DNA of 64,000 nt from Halovivax asiaticus JCM 14624 (GTDB taxonomy: Archaea > Halobacteriota > Halobacteria > Halobacteriales > Natrialbaceae). Below the pieces are notes generated by a model. It made no database searches and was not told where the DNA came from. It saw only the letters and a list, made by a program, of their open reading frames with translations. The position numbers and the translations under genes were made by a program. The number at the start of each line of letters is the position of its first letter. The first letter of the stretch is position 1. The stretch is taken from positions 130,265 to 194,264 of the forward strand of contig NZ_AOIQ01000006.1 of NCBI RefSeq assembly GCF_000337515.1, written 5' to 3'. This document shows, piece after piece, positions 9,033 to 16,700 of the stretch.

Positions 9033-9038
9033 TTTATG
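9033..9038 (+). promoter_or_regulatory. TATA-like box (TTTATG) for the gene at 9063
   Basis: TTTATG lies 25-30 bases above ATG 9063, the spacing expected for a leaderless haloarchaeal transcript. An in-frame ATG at 9036 sits inside this box and so is unlikely to be the start. Confidence 0.5.
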
Positions 9039-9062
9039 CGATCTGCCTTCCCCAACTCCGGC

Positions 9063-9560
9063 ATGTCACTCGCGGCAGCCACACGGGATGCGGTCGACGA
9101 GTATCCGTTCCTCGTCGACGCACTACGCGCGGGAATCTGTAACTATACCGCCGCCGCGCGTTTTCTGGACGTCGACGGCGAGGTCGACGCCGTCGCGACG
9201 GCACTGCGGCGCTACGGGGAAGCCCTCACGGAGTACGAGACGGCCTCACGAGACGTCCGCGTCACGATGGAGAGTGGCATCGAACCGGTCGAAGAACCGG
9301 ACGCGGCACTTTTGCGGGTCGGTGAGATCGCACTCGGCCCCGGACGCGGCGACCAAACGGCGATCGTCGCCACCGGCGAGATCGACGCTGCGGGGGTCGC
9401 CGGCGCGATGGGCCGCTGCCGGGTCGACGGAATCGATCTGGACGCCGTCTCGTTCGTCGCTGGATCGACGGCCGCGTTCGTCGTTTCACGACGGGACGGC
9501 GCCAACGCTCTCAGAGGTATCGAGAACTCGTTCGACGCTGTCCCGGCGGACGCCGAGTAG
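9063..9560 (+). CDS. Haloarchaeal conserved protein (DUF7523-like), N-terminal HTH-like and C-terminal ACT-like regions
   Basis: The 165-residue protein starts with a helical part (MSLAAATRDAVDEYPFLVDA, then LRAGICNYTAAARFLD) that reads like a small helix-turn-helix, followed from about residue 90 by a region with two betaalphabeta-type units (ALLRVGEIALGPG, TAIVATGEIDAAGVAGAM, SFVAGSTAAFVVSRRDGANA) resembling an ACT-type ligand-binding fold. I associate it with an uncharacterised haloarchaeal family, DUF7523, often found just before cysS, as here (87 bases away, same strand). A regulatory role is an inference from this layout. ATG 9063 was preferred to 9036 because of the TATA box. Confidence 0.7.
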   Translation: MSLAAATRDAVDEYPFLVDALRAGICNYTAAARFLDVDGEVDAVATALRRYGEALTEYETASRDVRVTMESGIEPVEEPDAALLRVGEIALGPGRGDQTAIVATGEIDAAGVAGAMGRCRVDGIDLDAVSFVAGSTAAFVVSRRDGANALRGIENSFDAVPADAE

Positions 9561-9615
9561 GGAGTCGAACTCGCTGGCCGATTCCGTTCCACCAGCGTTC
9601 GGGGTGCATCCAACG

Positions 9616-9622
9616 CTTTATC
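9616..9622 (+). promoter_or_regulatory. TATA-like box (CTTTATC) for cysS
   Basis: CTTTATC is centred 29 bases above ATG 9648, so cysS appears to have its own promoter and a leaderless or nearly leaderless transcript. Confidence 0.5.
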
Positions 9623-9647
9623 ACTCACCCGCGGGTATCACCGGGCA

Positions 9648-11135
9648 ATGACCCTGCACGTGACGAACACGTTGACGGGTGAGACGGAACCGTTCGAGCC
9701 ACAGGATCCCGACGACGTCACGCTTTACTACTGTGGGCTGACGGTCTCCGATCCGCCCCACCTCGGGCACGCCCGCTCGTGGGTCCACGTCGACGTCATG
9801 CACCGCTGGCTCTCCCATCTGGGGTACGACGTCGCCCACGTGGAGAACTTTACCGACGTCAACGAGAAGATCGTCGCTCGCGTCGGCGAAGACGACCTCG
9901 GAACGTCCGAAGCGTCGGTTGCGCACACGTACATCGGCCAGGCCATCGAGGACATGCGCGCGCTCAACCTGCTGCGCGCCGACGTTTATCCGCGGGTCTC
10001 CGAACACGTTCCCGAGATAATCGACCTGGTCGAGACGCTCGTCGAGCGCGGCTACGCTTACGAGTCGAATGGCTCCGTCTACTTCGACGTGACGGCGTTC
10101 GACGATTACGGCGCGCTCTCGAACCAGTCGATCGACGACATCGAATCCCAGGGCGAGCCGGACGAACGGACCGAGAAACGACACCCGGCCGACTTCGCCC
10201 TCTGGAAGGCCGACGGGGTCGACCCCGACGCGATCGCGGACCACCGCCACGACGGCGCCGCCCCGGCGGCCGAATCCTGTGAAACCGCCCAGACCTGGGA
10301 TTCACCGTGGGGAGACGGCCGGCCAGGCTGGCATATCGAGTGTTCCGCGATGAGCATGGCCCACCTCGGAGAGACGCTCGACATCCACGTCGGCGGGCGC
10401 GACCTCGTCTTCCCGCACCACGAAAACGAGATCGCCCAGTCCGAAGCCGCCACGGACCAGCAGTTCGCACGGTACTGGCTCCACTGCGAACTCTTCGAAC
10501 TCGACGACGAGAAGATGTCCTCGAGTCTGGGGAACTTCGTCACCGTCTCCGATGCGGTATCGCGCTGGGGAACGAACGTCGTTCGGACGTTCCTCACCGC
10601 TGGCGCGTACAACAGTTCACAGATCTACAGCGAGGAGGCGATCGACGAAGCCGAAAAGCGCTGGGACCGCCTCGAGCGTGCGTACGAGGACGCGACGGCC
10701 GCCCTCGATTCGCCCGACGCCCACACCAAGGAAACCGACCGGGCGCTTCGCGACTCGGTCGACACCGCCATCACGGCGTTCGAATCGGCCATGAACGACG
10801 ACTTCAACACGCGTGAGGCCCAGACTGCCCTCCTCGATCTCGCACGCGCACTCAACAGTCACCGCGAGGCGACCGACGACTACGATTACGAGGGACTCAG
10901 GCGTGGCGTCGACGCGATGGAACGCTACGGCGCGATCCTCGGCCTCTCGTTCGACGGCGAGACTACGGGCGACGTCTCCCTGGCTGGCGAACTGGTCGAG
11001 TTCCTGCTCTCCATCCGCGAGCGTGAGCGCGAGGCCGGGAACTACGAACGCGCGGACGAACTCCGGGACGAACTCCAGGCGCTCGGTGTGGACGTCCAGG
11101 ACAGCGACGACGGGCCGACGTTCCGCCTTCCCTGA
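9648..11135 (+). CDS. cysS: Cysteinyl-tRNA synthetase
   Basis: The 495-residue class I aminoacyl-tRNA synthetase charges tRNA(Cys) with cysteine. It has the first zinc-ligand cysteine in YYCGLTV (Cys29), the HIGH-class motif as HLGH at residues 38-41, the zinc-binding IECSAMSMAHLG, the HHENEIAQSEA helix and the KMSKS-class motif as KMSSS in DDEKMSSSLGNF. The C-terminal DALR-like helical anticodon domain follows. Length and motif spacing are normal. A hairpin with a 7-base stem lies 26 bases after the stop. Confidence 0.97.
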   Translation: MTLHVTNTLTGETEPFEPQDPDDVTLYYCGLTVSDPPHLGHARSWVHVDVMHRWLSHLGYDVAHVENFTDVNEKIVARVGEDDLGTSEASVAHTYIGQAIEDMRALNLLRADVYPRVSEHVPEIIDLVETLVERGYAYESNGSVYFDVTAFDDYGALSNQSIDDIESQGEPDERTEKRHPADFALWKADGVDPDAIADHRHDGAAPAAESCETAQTWDSPWGDGRPGWHIECSAMSMAHLGETLDIHVGGRDLVFPHHENEIAQSEAATDQQFARYWLHCELFELDDEKMSSSLGNFVTVSDAVSRWGTNVVRTFLTAGAYNSSQIYSEEAIDEAEKRWDRLERAYEDATAALDSPDAHTKETDRALRDSVDTAITAFESAMNDDFNTREAQTALLDLARALNSHREATDDYDYEGLRRGVDAMERYGAILGLSFDGETTGDVSLAGELVEFLLSIREREREAGNYERADELRDELQALGVDVQDSDDGPTFRLP

Positions 11136-11160
11136 GCAACGCCGTTTTGGATCGACACCG

Positions 11161-11184
11161 GCTGGTGATAGCAACACCACCAGC
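11161..11184 (+). terminator. Hairpin after cysS
   Basis: GCTGGTG at 11161-11167 pairs with CACCAGC at 11178-11184 around a 10-base loop. It is placed between the convergent ends of cysS and the protease gene and probably marks transcript ends; no strong T-run follows it. Confidence 0.35.
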
Positions 11185-11259
11185 TCCTGGGTCGATTGCT
11201 CGACGAATCACCGGGTCGCAAAAATCGAGGAGCGTCCGACGGAGCGTTCGGATCGTCGA

Positions 11260-12345
11260 TCAGAGTCCAAGGGCGCTCCAGAGCGACGCGCCGGTCGCCA
11301 CCGCACCGAGGAGGTATCCGCCGATCGCCCCACCGTTCAACAGCGGAAGCCCCGCGTGGGCCCGCCCCTTCACGACCATCCAGAGCAAGATCACGAGCCC
11401 CGCGGTCGTCCCGGCGATCGCACCGAGCGCGGGGAGCGTGAGGGAGACGAACGGAATAGCGAACTGTGGCGCGTCGAGGAACGTGACGCTGCTGGCGACG
11501 AGGATCGTCGGGATGACGGCGTCACCGAGCCCGATGAACAGCGCGTCCCGGTCCAGTCCGTCGGACTCCGCAGAGGTCGGGTTCGACTCGCTCCCGGTGC
11601 CGTCCGTCGCCAGATTCGTGGTCTCTTCCCCGTCGCTCGACACCGAATCCATGGTTGATGCATCCGAAGGTACACTATCGCCTTCTGACACTTCCGGGCG
11701 GTCATCATCGTCGACCGATGCATCGGGCCGACCACCATCGTCGTCGATGTAGGAGTAGCCAACCGTCGCGGGTACGACAAAAACGACCGGAATCTTCAGA
11801 TCGAGGACGCCATCGGCCAGCGAGAGCATGTGCTCGGTCCGGTAGACGCTGATCGCGTCGTAGATCGCGAGGACGGACAGAAAGAGGATGGCCGGAAAGA
11901 GGCCGAAACTGATCCCGAAGAGTGCCGCCGCACCGGCGGCCATCACCACCCCGGCAGCGTCGATGATGTACCATTCCGGGTAGGCGAGCAAGCCGACGCC
12001 GATACCCACCGACGCGAGCACTGCGAGGACGTTGAGACCGTTTACCGTGACGGCTGGCGGGATCAGGACGACGAAGACGTACCACGAGAGCATCACGCTC
12101 ACGCCGACGATGAGCCAGCGGATGAACCGATCGCCGTCGTACCGGAAAGCCGCGAGCATGATCGCCGTCGCGACGAGGATGACACCGAAGAAGACGCCGG
12201 AGTTCGCCGGGTCCTGCGGATTCTCGACGGCAGGCCCGTGGGTCGTCTGGAACGGTTCGACGAGTGCCAGTGCGCCGAACTGCACGCCGAGAAAGATCCC
12301 AACGACGCCAGCTGCCGACAGCACCACTCGAGCGCGGTCGTTCAT
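11260..12345 (-). CDS. Presenilin-like A22 family intramembrane aspartyl protease
   Basis: The 361-residue polytopic protein has about nine membrane segments. It carries both aspartate motifs of presenilin-type proteases: YD in SVLAIYDAISVYRTEHM and GxGD in LFIGLGDAVIPTIL. Between them is a hydrophilic, highly acidic Asp/Ser/Glu loop of about 75 residues, placed like the large cytosolic loop of eukaryotic presenilin. The last motif, normally PAL, reads AGLPLLNGG. Such enzymes cleave signal peptides or other transmembrane helices within the bilayer; the substrate is unknown. ATG 12345 (MNDRARVV) is used because it directly precedes the first helix, whereas the longer frame adds a basic stretch. 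Confidence 0.85.
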   Translation of the reverse strand: MNDRARVVLSAAGVVGIFLGVQFGALALVEPFQTTHGPAVENPQDPANSGVFFGVILVATAIMLAAFRYDGDRFIRWLIVGVSVMLSWYVFVVLIPPAVTVNGLNVLAVLASVGIGVGLLAYPEWYIIDAAGVVMAAGAAALFGISFGLFPAILFLSVLAIYDAISVYRTEHMLSLADGVLDLKIPVVFVVPATVGYSYIDDDGGRPDASVDDDDRPEVSEGDSVPSDASTMDSVSSDGEETTNLATDGTGSESNPTSAESDGLDRDALFIGLGDAVIPTILVASSVTFLDAPQFAIPFVSLTLPALGAIAGTTAGLVILLWMVVKGRAHAGLPLLNGGAIGGYLLGAVATGASLWSALGL

Positions 12346-12488
12346 TTGGCCCCTCTTTGGACGGGGCCGGTATCTGTGTTGTGTTCGATGGAGCGCCACC
12401 TACCCCGGTCGAGTGGCTCAGTACAGGTTGCAACAGTGAGCGGCAAGTGAACCGGCCGAACCCAGATCATCTCTTCCCAACGCGTGAT

Positions 12489-12710
12489 TCACTTGACGTA
12501 GATGCGCTCCCCGACGAGTGTCGGAGGATGGACGGACGAGGACGGCGTCACGGCGAAGTAGGGCTCGGCGACGGGCCCGAAGACGTCGACCACCCGACCG
12601 ACACTGGTGAGCGAATCGTCGAGTACTGGAGTGCCGATGTCGATGTCATCAGTTGCTCGACAGACGAGCAATCCCTGCGCCACCTCGACCACGGAGCCAG
12701 CGCGACGCAT
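12489..12710 (-). CDS. gar1: H/ACA ribonucleoprotein component Gar1
   Basis: The 73-residue protein is a short archaeal Gar1, the beta-barrel subunit that joins Cbf5 in the H/ACA RNP that guides pseudouridylation of rRNA. The core is visible in IGTPVLDDSLTSVGRVVDVF followed by PVAEPYFAVTP and ending GERIYVK. The start ATG shares its A with the last base of the SRP19 stop codon (TGATG), so translation is probably coupled to SRP19. The gene is easily missed because its frame is open far upstream inside SRP19. Confidence 0.88.
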   Translation of the reverse strand: MRRAGSVVEVAQGLLVCRATDDIDIGTPVLDDSLTSVGRVVDVFGPVAEPYFAVTPSSSVHPPTLVGERIYVK

Positions 12711-12991
12711 CAGCTTCGCATTGCCCCCACGTAGGCGGCGACGGCCTGAACCAGATCGTTCTTCGTCGAATCCTCCGCCCCGCGAACGACGACCCGCCCG
12801 CGAGTGCGCCACGGTTCCCGTGAGTAGGTTTTGTCGCGCTCGACGGTGGCGTCGTAGCCAACCTGCTGGACGGCCTTGGCGATTTCGTCGACCGTGGGCT
12901 CGGAGACGGCCAGCTCGTGTGGGACCCGACGACCTTCGCGCCGGGTCCGCTCCGCATCGAGATAGGCGGGCCAGATGACGTTCTCGACCAT
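12710..12991 (-). CDS. srp19: Signal recognition particle 19 kDa protein
   Basis: The 93-residue SRP19 binds 7S RNA and prepares it for SRP54, which delivers membrane and secreted proteins to the translocon. The conserved N-terminal [20 protein letters not shown] and the following [20 protein letters not shown] are typical, as is the downstream [17 protein letters not shown] 12991 was chosen because a TATA-like GATTTAC sits 28 bases above it and the family starts there. It overlaps gar1 by one base. The A22-type membrane protease lies just downstream on the same strand. Confidence 0.95.
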   Translation of the reverse strand: MVENVIWPAYLDAERTRREGRRVPHELAVSEPTVDEIAKAVQQVGYDATVERDKTYSREPWRTRGRVVVRGAEDSTKNDLVQAVAAYVGAMRS

Positions 12992-13015
12992 ACTCGTGGC
13001 TGGGGGATGGAGGGG

Positions 13016-13022
13016 GTAAATC
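13016..13022 (-). promoter_or_regulatory. TATA-like box (GATTTAC) for srp19-gar1
   Basis: On the minus strand GATTTAC is centred 28 bases above ATG 12991, consistent with a leaderless srp19-gar1 transcript. Confidence 0.45.
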
Positions 13023-13125
13023 CTTCGCAAATCCGATCGGAACATCAGCTGTCAAAATACACCTTGCACTGCGCACTCGATGGCGGCGTCGACTACCCAC
13101 CATCGAGTCGGTCACTCGGGTCCGA

Positions 13126-14274
13126 TCATTGGCGACGAACGGCGAGCGCAGCGACCGACAGGAGCGCGACGAGCGCGACGACGGGGCCGAAGCCAGGAAT
13201 GACTGCCGCATCGTCGTCGGACTCGTCAGGCGAATCCTCATCCGCGGATTCGTTGGTCGACGATTCGTTCGTCACCTCCGCGTAGGCGTCGGCGTGAACC
13301 GTCGAAGCGATCTGTTCGATCGCCGTGATCACGTGCGGACCAGGTTGACTCATCGCGTTGCTATCCACTTCGACGAACTGCTCTTCCTCCCAGGCAGTCG
13401 TCGACTTGATTGCCTCCGTGACGGGCGGCGAATCGTACGAATCTCCGTAGATGATCCACTCAGGGTCCTCTGCGACGATGACTTCTTCGCTTAGGGCTGC
13501 CCACCCGGTGTTGCCTGCTCGCTCGGCGACGTTTTCGACGCCGCCACGGACCATGATCTCGTGCTGGAACGTCCCGGCACCAGCAGTAATGTCAGTGTTT
13601 GGACCCATGACGTAGTATGCCAGTGGCTGGTCCTCACCGGCCGTGACCTCGTCGATCCGATCGAGCGACTCGTTCATCGACGTGATCGTCTGCGCTGCAC
13701 CCTCGCATTCACCAGTCAGCATCCCGGCCAACTGTACGTTAGAACGGACATCGTCCAACGACCCTGCGGCATCGTACACGTACACGGTCTGGCCTGCATT
13801 ACGAAGATTTTCGACGAACCCTTCGTGGTAGGACATGACCGTGTTCGCGGCGATGACCACGTCCGCGTCGAGATCGATCACTTTCTCGGCGACGGGCGAG
13901 GCTCCGTCATCCATGGAAATGTCAGTGACAGATTCCGAAACGTTCAGCGATGCCGTGTACTGTCCGACCGGCATGCCGACGAGTTTCTCGGTCGCGCCGA
14001 TCTCGGTCACGAGTTGGGCATCACTCGGCTGGACGGCCACGACCGATTCGGGCTCGGCGCTGAGTTCGATTTCGGTCCCAGTCGAATCAGTGACAGTCTG
14101 TGGATACGTACAGTTACCGTCATCGACCTGGTAGTTTGTCCCCGCTGGCAACTGTGTCATTTCACTGACCCCTATTCCGTCCGACGGCCCCATTCCGGCG
14201 GCCACCGCTCCTGGCGCTACCATGGCGACGACCACGAACAGTGCAACGATTGTGACGAATCGGTTTCGCATCAC
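13126..14274 (-). CDS. btuF: Corrinoid/siderophore ABC transporter substrate-binding protein, PGF-CTERM anchored
   Basis: The 382-residue exported protein binds a metal chelate, most likely cobalamin given its partners. It has a Sec-type signal peptide (positive start then a hydrophobic run to about residue 25), a TroA/BtuF-type bilobal domain (PESVVAVQPSDAQLVTEIGA, DADVVIAANTVMSYHEGF, WIIYGDSYDSPPV), an acidic Ser/Asp/Glu linker, and a C-terminal PGF motif (IPGFGPVVALVALLSVAALA) followed by RR: the haloarchaeal PGF-CTERM signal that is processed by archaeosortase and lipid-anchored. It is divergent from btuCD, 57 bases apart. Iron-siderophore specificity is the main alternative. ATG 14271 is an equally possible start. 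Confidence 0.85.
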   Translation of the reverse strand: MMRNRFVTIVALFVVVAMVAPGAVAAGMGPSDGIGVSEMTQLPAGTNYQVDDGNCTYPQTVTDSTGTEIELSAEPESVVAVQPSDAQLVTEIGATEKLVGMPVGQYTASLNVSESVTDISMDDGASPVAEKVIDLDADVVIAANTVMSYHEGFVENLRNAGQTVYVYDAAGSLDDVRSNVQLAGMLTGECEGAAQTITSMNESLDRIDEVTAGEDQPLAYYVMGPNTDITAGAGTFQHEIMVRGGVENVAERAGNTGWAALSEEVIVAEDPEWIIYGDSYDSPPVTEAIKSTTAWEEEQFVEVDSNAMSQPGPHVITAIEQIASTVHADAYAEVTNESSTNESADEDSPDESDDDAAVIPGFGPVVALVALLSVAALAVRRQ

Positions 14275-14290
14275 TCGCCACTCACGACCA

Positions 14291-14310
14291 ACTCAATAAA
14301 TACTTATCTA
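14291..14310. promoter_or_regulatory. Overlapping divergent btuF/btuC promoters
   Basis: The 57-base gap holds an AT-rich block. On the minus strand TATTTATT (14302 to 14295) lies about 24-27 bases above btuF, and on the plus strand ACTTATC (14302-14308) lies about 27 bases above btuC ATG 14332. The two boxes touch, so the two transcription complexes may exclude one another. Confidence 0.45.
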
Positions 14311-14331
14311 AAGCAATCGTACTTGCGTTCG

Positions 14332-15429
14332 ATGGAACTTCGTCGGCGGGTGCTCGGGTGGTCGACCGCGCTGGTGATGGTGCTCGTCGGAAGCATCGTC
14401 GTTAGTGCTGCCATCGGACCCGTCGGGATCGATCCTGTCATCGTCGCGAAATCGATACTGAACTCGCTTTCGATCCCAACCGACATCCACACGACGCCAG
14501 CGACGCTCCCGTTCGTCGAGTGGACGATTCCGACCCCGTCGGTCTCGTACACACCGCTGTTTGGATTCGACGTCCACGGGCCGCACGAATCGATCGTCGT
14601 CGATCTGCGCCTGCCGCGAATCGCGCTCGCGGCGACGGTCGGTACGGGCCTCGCAGCCGCGGGAACCGTCATGCAAGGATTCTTTCGGAACCCGCTCGCA
14701 GACCCGTCGATCATCGGCGTCTCGTCCGGAGCGGCCGTCGGTGCCGTCGCGATGCTCGCCTTCCCCGCCTTCTTTCCCTTTGCAGAGCTCCACCTGGCCG
14801 CGTTCGTCGGTGCACTCGCCACGGCCGGGCTCGTCTACGCGATCGCAACTGACGGCGGCCGAACACCGGTCGCGACGCTGCTACTCGCCGGCGTCGCCGT
14901 CCAGACGTTTCTCGGGGCCGTCATTTCGTACCTCCTAGTCCACAGCGGCGATAGCCTCCGCGCGGCAGTCTACTGGATGATGGGGCGACTCAGGGACTCG
15001 ACGTGGGGTGACGTGGAATTCACGCTGCCGTTCGTGATCGTCGGGGTGACCGTGCTGCTCGCGTACACGCGCGAACTAAACGTTCTTCTTCTCGGCGAGG
15101 AGGACGCCCACCACCTCGGCATCGATGTCGAGCGGACCAAACTCCTGTTGTTACTCGTCTCGAGTGTCGTCACCGCGGCCGGCGTCGCCGTCGCGGGTAT
15201 CATCGGGTTCGTCGGACTGGTCGTCCCGCACATGATGCGACTCGTCGTCGGCCCCGACCACCGCATCCTGTTGCCCACGAGTGCACTTGCCGGTGCCTCC
15301 TTCCTCGTCCTGACGGACACCATCGCTCGGTCCGGACCGGTCGAGGTCCCGGTCGGTATCGTGACGGCCGCGGTGGGAGCGCCGTTCTTCCTGTTCTTGC
15401 TCGCTCGCAAGGAGGTACACGCGCTATGA
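14332..15429 (+). CDS. btuC: ABC transporter permease, FecCD/BtuC family
   Basis: The 365-residue integral membrane protein is the channel subunit of the importer. It has about ten helices and clear family motifs: LRLPRIALAATVGTGLAAAG with MQGFFRNPLADPSIIGVSSG after it, the GVAVQTFLGAVISYL helix, the LGEEDAHHLGIDVERTK coupling loop that contacts the ATPase, and GIIGFVGLVVPHMMRLVVGP. The frame is open for another 257 codons upstream, but those lie over btuF and are a shadow; ATG 14332 fits the family start and the TATA box. The stop overlaps the btuD start by 4 bases. Confidence 0.9.
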   Translation: MELRRRVLGWSTALVMVLVGSIVVSAAIGPVGIDPVIVAKSILNSLSIPTDIHTTPATLPFVEWTIPTPSVSYTPLFGFDVHGPHESIVVDLRLPRIALAATVGTGLAAAGTVMQGFFRNPLADPSIIGVSSGAAVGAVAMLAFPAFFPFAELHLAAFVGALATAGLVYAIATDGGRTPVATLLLAGVAVQTFLGAVISYLLVHSGDSLRAAVYWMMGRLRDSTWGDVEFTLPFVIVGVTVLLAYTRELNVLLLGEEDAHHLGIDVERTKLLLLLVSSVVTAAGVAVAGIIGFVGLVVPHMMRLVVGPDHRILLPTSALAGASFLVLTDTIARSGPVEVPVGIVTAAVGAPFFLFLLARKEVHAL

Positions 15430-16673
15430 TCGACGTCGACTCTCTCAACGTCTCGTTCGGCCAGACATCCGTGTTGGAGTCCCTCTCGATAACCATTCAG
15501 GAGGGGAAATTCGTCGGGCTCGTCGGGCCGAACGGCGCCGGTAAGTCGACACTCCTGCGATCGATCAGCGGCGCACTCTCCCCGGACGCGGGCCAGATAT
15601 CGATCGATGGGAAACCGATCTCGACGCTCGGGTCGCGAGCACAGAGCCGACTCGTCTCCGTCGTCGCACAGGACACGGCGCCAGCGTTCTCCTTTAGCGT
15701 CAGACACTTCGTCGAAATGGGCCGTACCCCGTATCGGTCGAAATTTTCCCCGCCCGACGAACGCGACCGCCAGCGCGTCGATGATGCACTCTCCCGAACG
15801 AATACGACACAATTTGCCGATAGATCGATCGACGAGCTGAGTGGTGGGGAACGCCAGCGCGTCGTCGTCGCCCGGGCGCTGGCACAGAATACACCCGTCA
15901 TCTTGCTGGACGAACCGACCGCCAGCCTGGACATCAACCACCAGGTCGAACTGCTCTCGCTCGTGGCTGATCTCACCGCAGGCGGAAAGACAGTCGTCGC
16001 TGCGATCCACGATCTCGACCTTGCAGCTCGCTTCTGTGACGAACTGTGCCTGCTCGCCGATGGGTCGATTGTCGATCGCGGATCGCCAGCACAGGTGATC
16101 GAGACGACCGCCGTCGAACGTGCGTTCGAGATCCCCAACGTGGTAACGCGGAATCCCGTAACCGGGACGCCGTCGGTAACCGCCATCGAACGACCCGACG
16201 AACCGTCCTCGTTACCCGACCGAATCCACGTCCTGGGCACTGGGCCGCGCACCGCTCGACTGCTGACGATCCTGTCGACGACGGACGCCGAACTCTCGCT
16301 CGGCCCGGTTCCGCCGGGCGATATCGCTGCCGTGACAGCATCGGACCTCGATATGTCCGTTCAACAGGCTCCGGCGTTCAGCACTCTCGACGCCCAACAC
16401 CGTCACACACTCCGGTCGTCGATCGAAGCCGCAGACGCAGCCGTCCTCGTGGAGGAAACAGCCGCGATCCCGATTGAAGCTGTGTCCGGCCAGCTACGTA
16501 CACTGCCGACGGCCGCCGTCATCGAAGAAGATCAGTCAAAATCCACGACTCGAGAAGCGATGCACGACGTCGTACTCACCGACGATGGGACTTCAGATAC
16601 CGTTCTCGATGCCCTCACCGCGCTCTCGGTCGATTCGACGAGCGACACTGCAACCGTCTCTCCCTCCTCATAA
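15426..16673 (+). CDS. btuD: ABC transporter ATP-binding protein BtuD with C-terminal extension
   Basis: The ATPase drives the BtuCF importer. Residues 1-255 hold a complete ABC domain: Walker A GPNGAGKST (34-42), Q-loop VVAQDT, signature LSGGERQRV, Walker B VILLDEPTASLD and the switch AIHDLDLA. A further ~155 residues follow (IHVLGTGPRTARLLTILSTT onward) that are not part of a normal BtuD; they contain two alternating strand-helix units and could be a Rossmann-like or regulatory domain, as I recall for other haloarchaeal BtuD proteins. Its start overlaps the btuC stop. A palindrome at 16687 follows. Confidence 0.88.
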   Translation: MIDVDSLNVSFGQTSVLESLSITIQEGKFVGLVGPNGAGKSTLLRSISGALSPDAGQISIDGKPISTLGSRAQSRLVSVVAQDTAPAFSFSVRHFVEMGRTPYRSKFSPPDERDRQRVDDALSRTNTTQFADRSIDELSGGERQRVVVARALAQNTPVILLDEPTASLDINHQVELLSLVADLTAGGKTVVAAIHDLDLAARFCDELCLLADGSIVDRGSPAQVIETTAVERAFEIPNVVTRNPVTGTPSVTAIERPDEPSSLPDRIHVLGTGPRTARLLTILSTTDAELSLGPVPPGDIAAVTASDLDMSVQQAPAFSTLDAQHRHTLRSSIEAADAAVLVEETAAIPIEAVSGQLRTLPTAAVIEEDQSKSTTREAMHDVVLTDDGTSDTVLDALTALSVDSTSDTATVSPSS

Positions 16674-16686
16674 CACCACCATAGTG

Positions 16687-16700
16687 GTTGGATATCCAAC
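16687..16700. terminator. 14-bp perfect palindrome after btuD
   Basis: GTTGGATATCCAAC reads the same on both strands and is followed by TTTTCG. It lies 14 bases after the btuD stop, so it may end the btuCD transcript. With no loop it could instead be a protein-binding site. Confidence 0.35.

Noticed and set aside
13561-14331. Upstream extension of the btuC reading frame
   Set aside because: It lies over btuF on the other strand and lacks signal or helices; the family start and TATA box favour ATG 14332.
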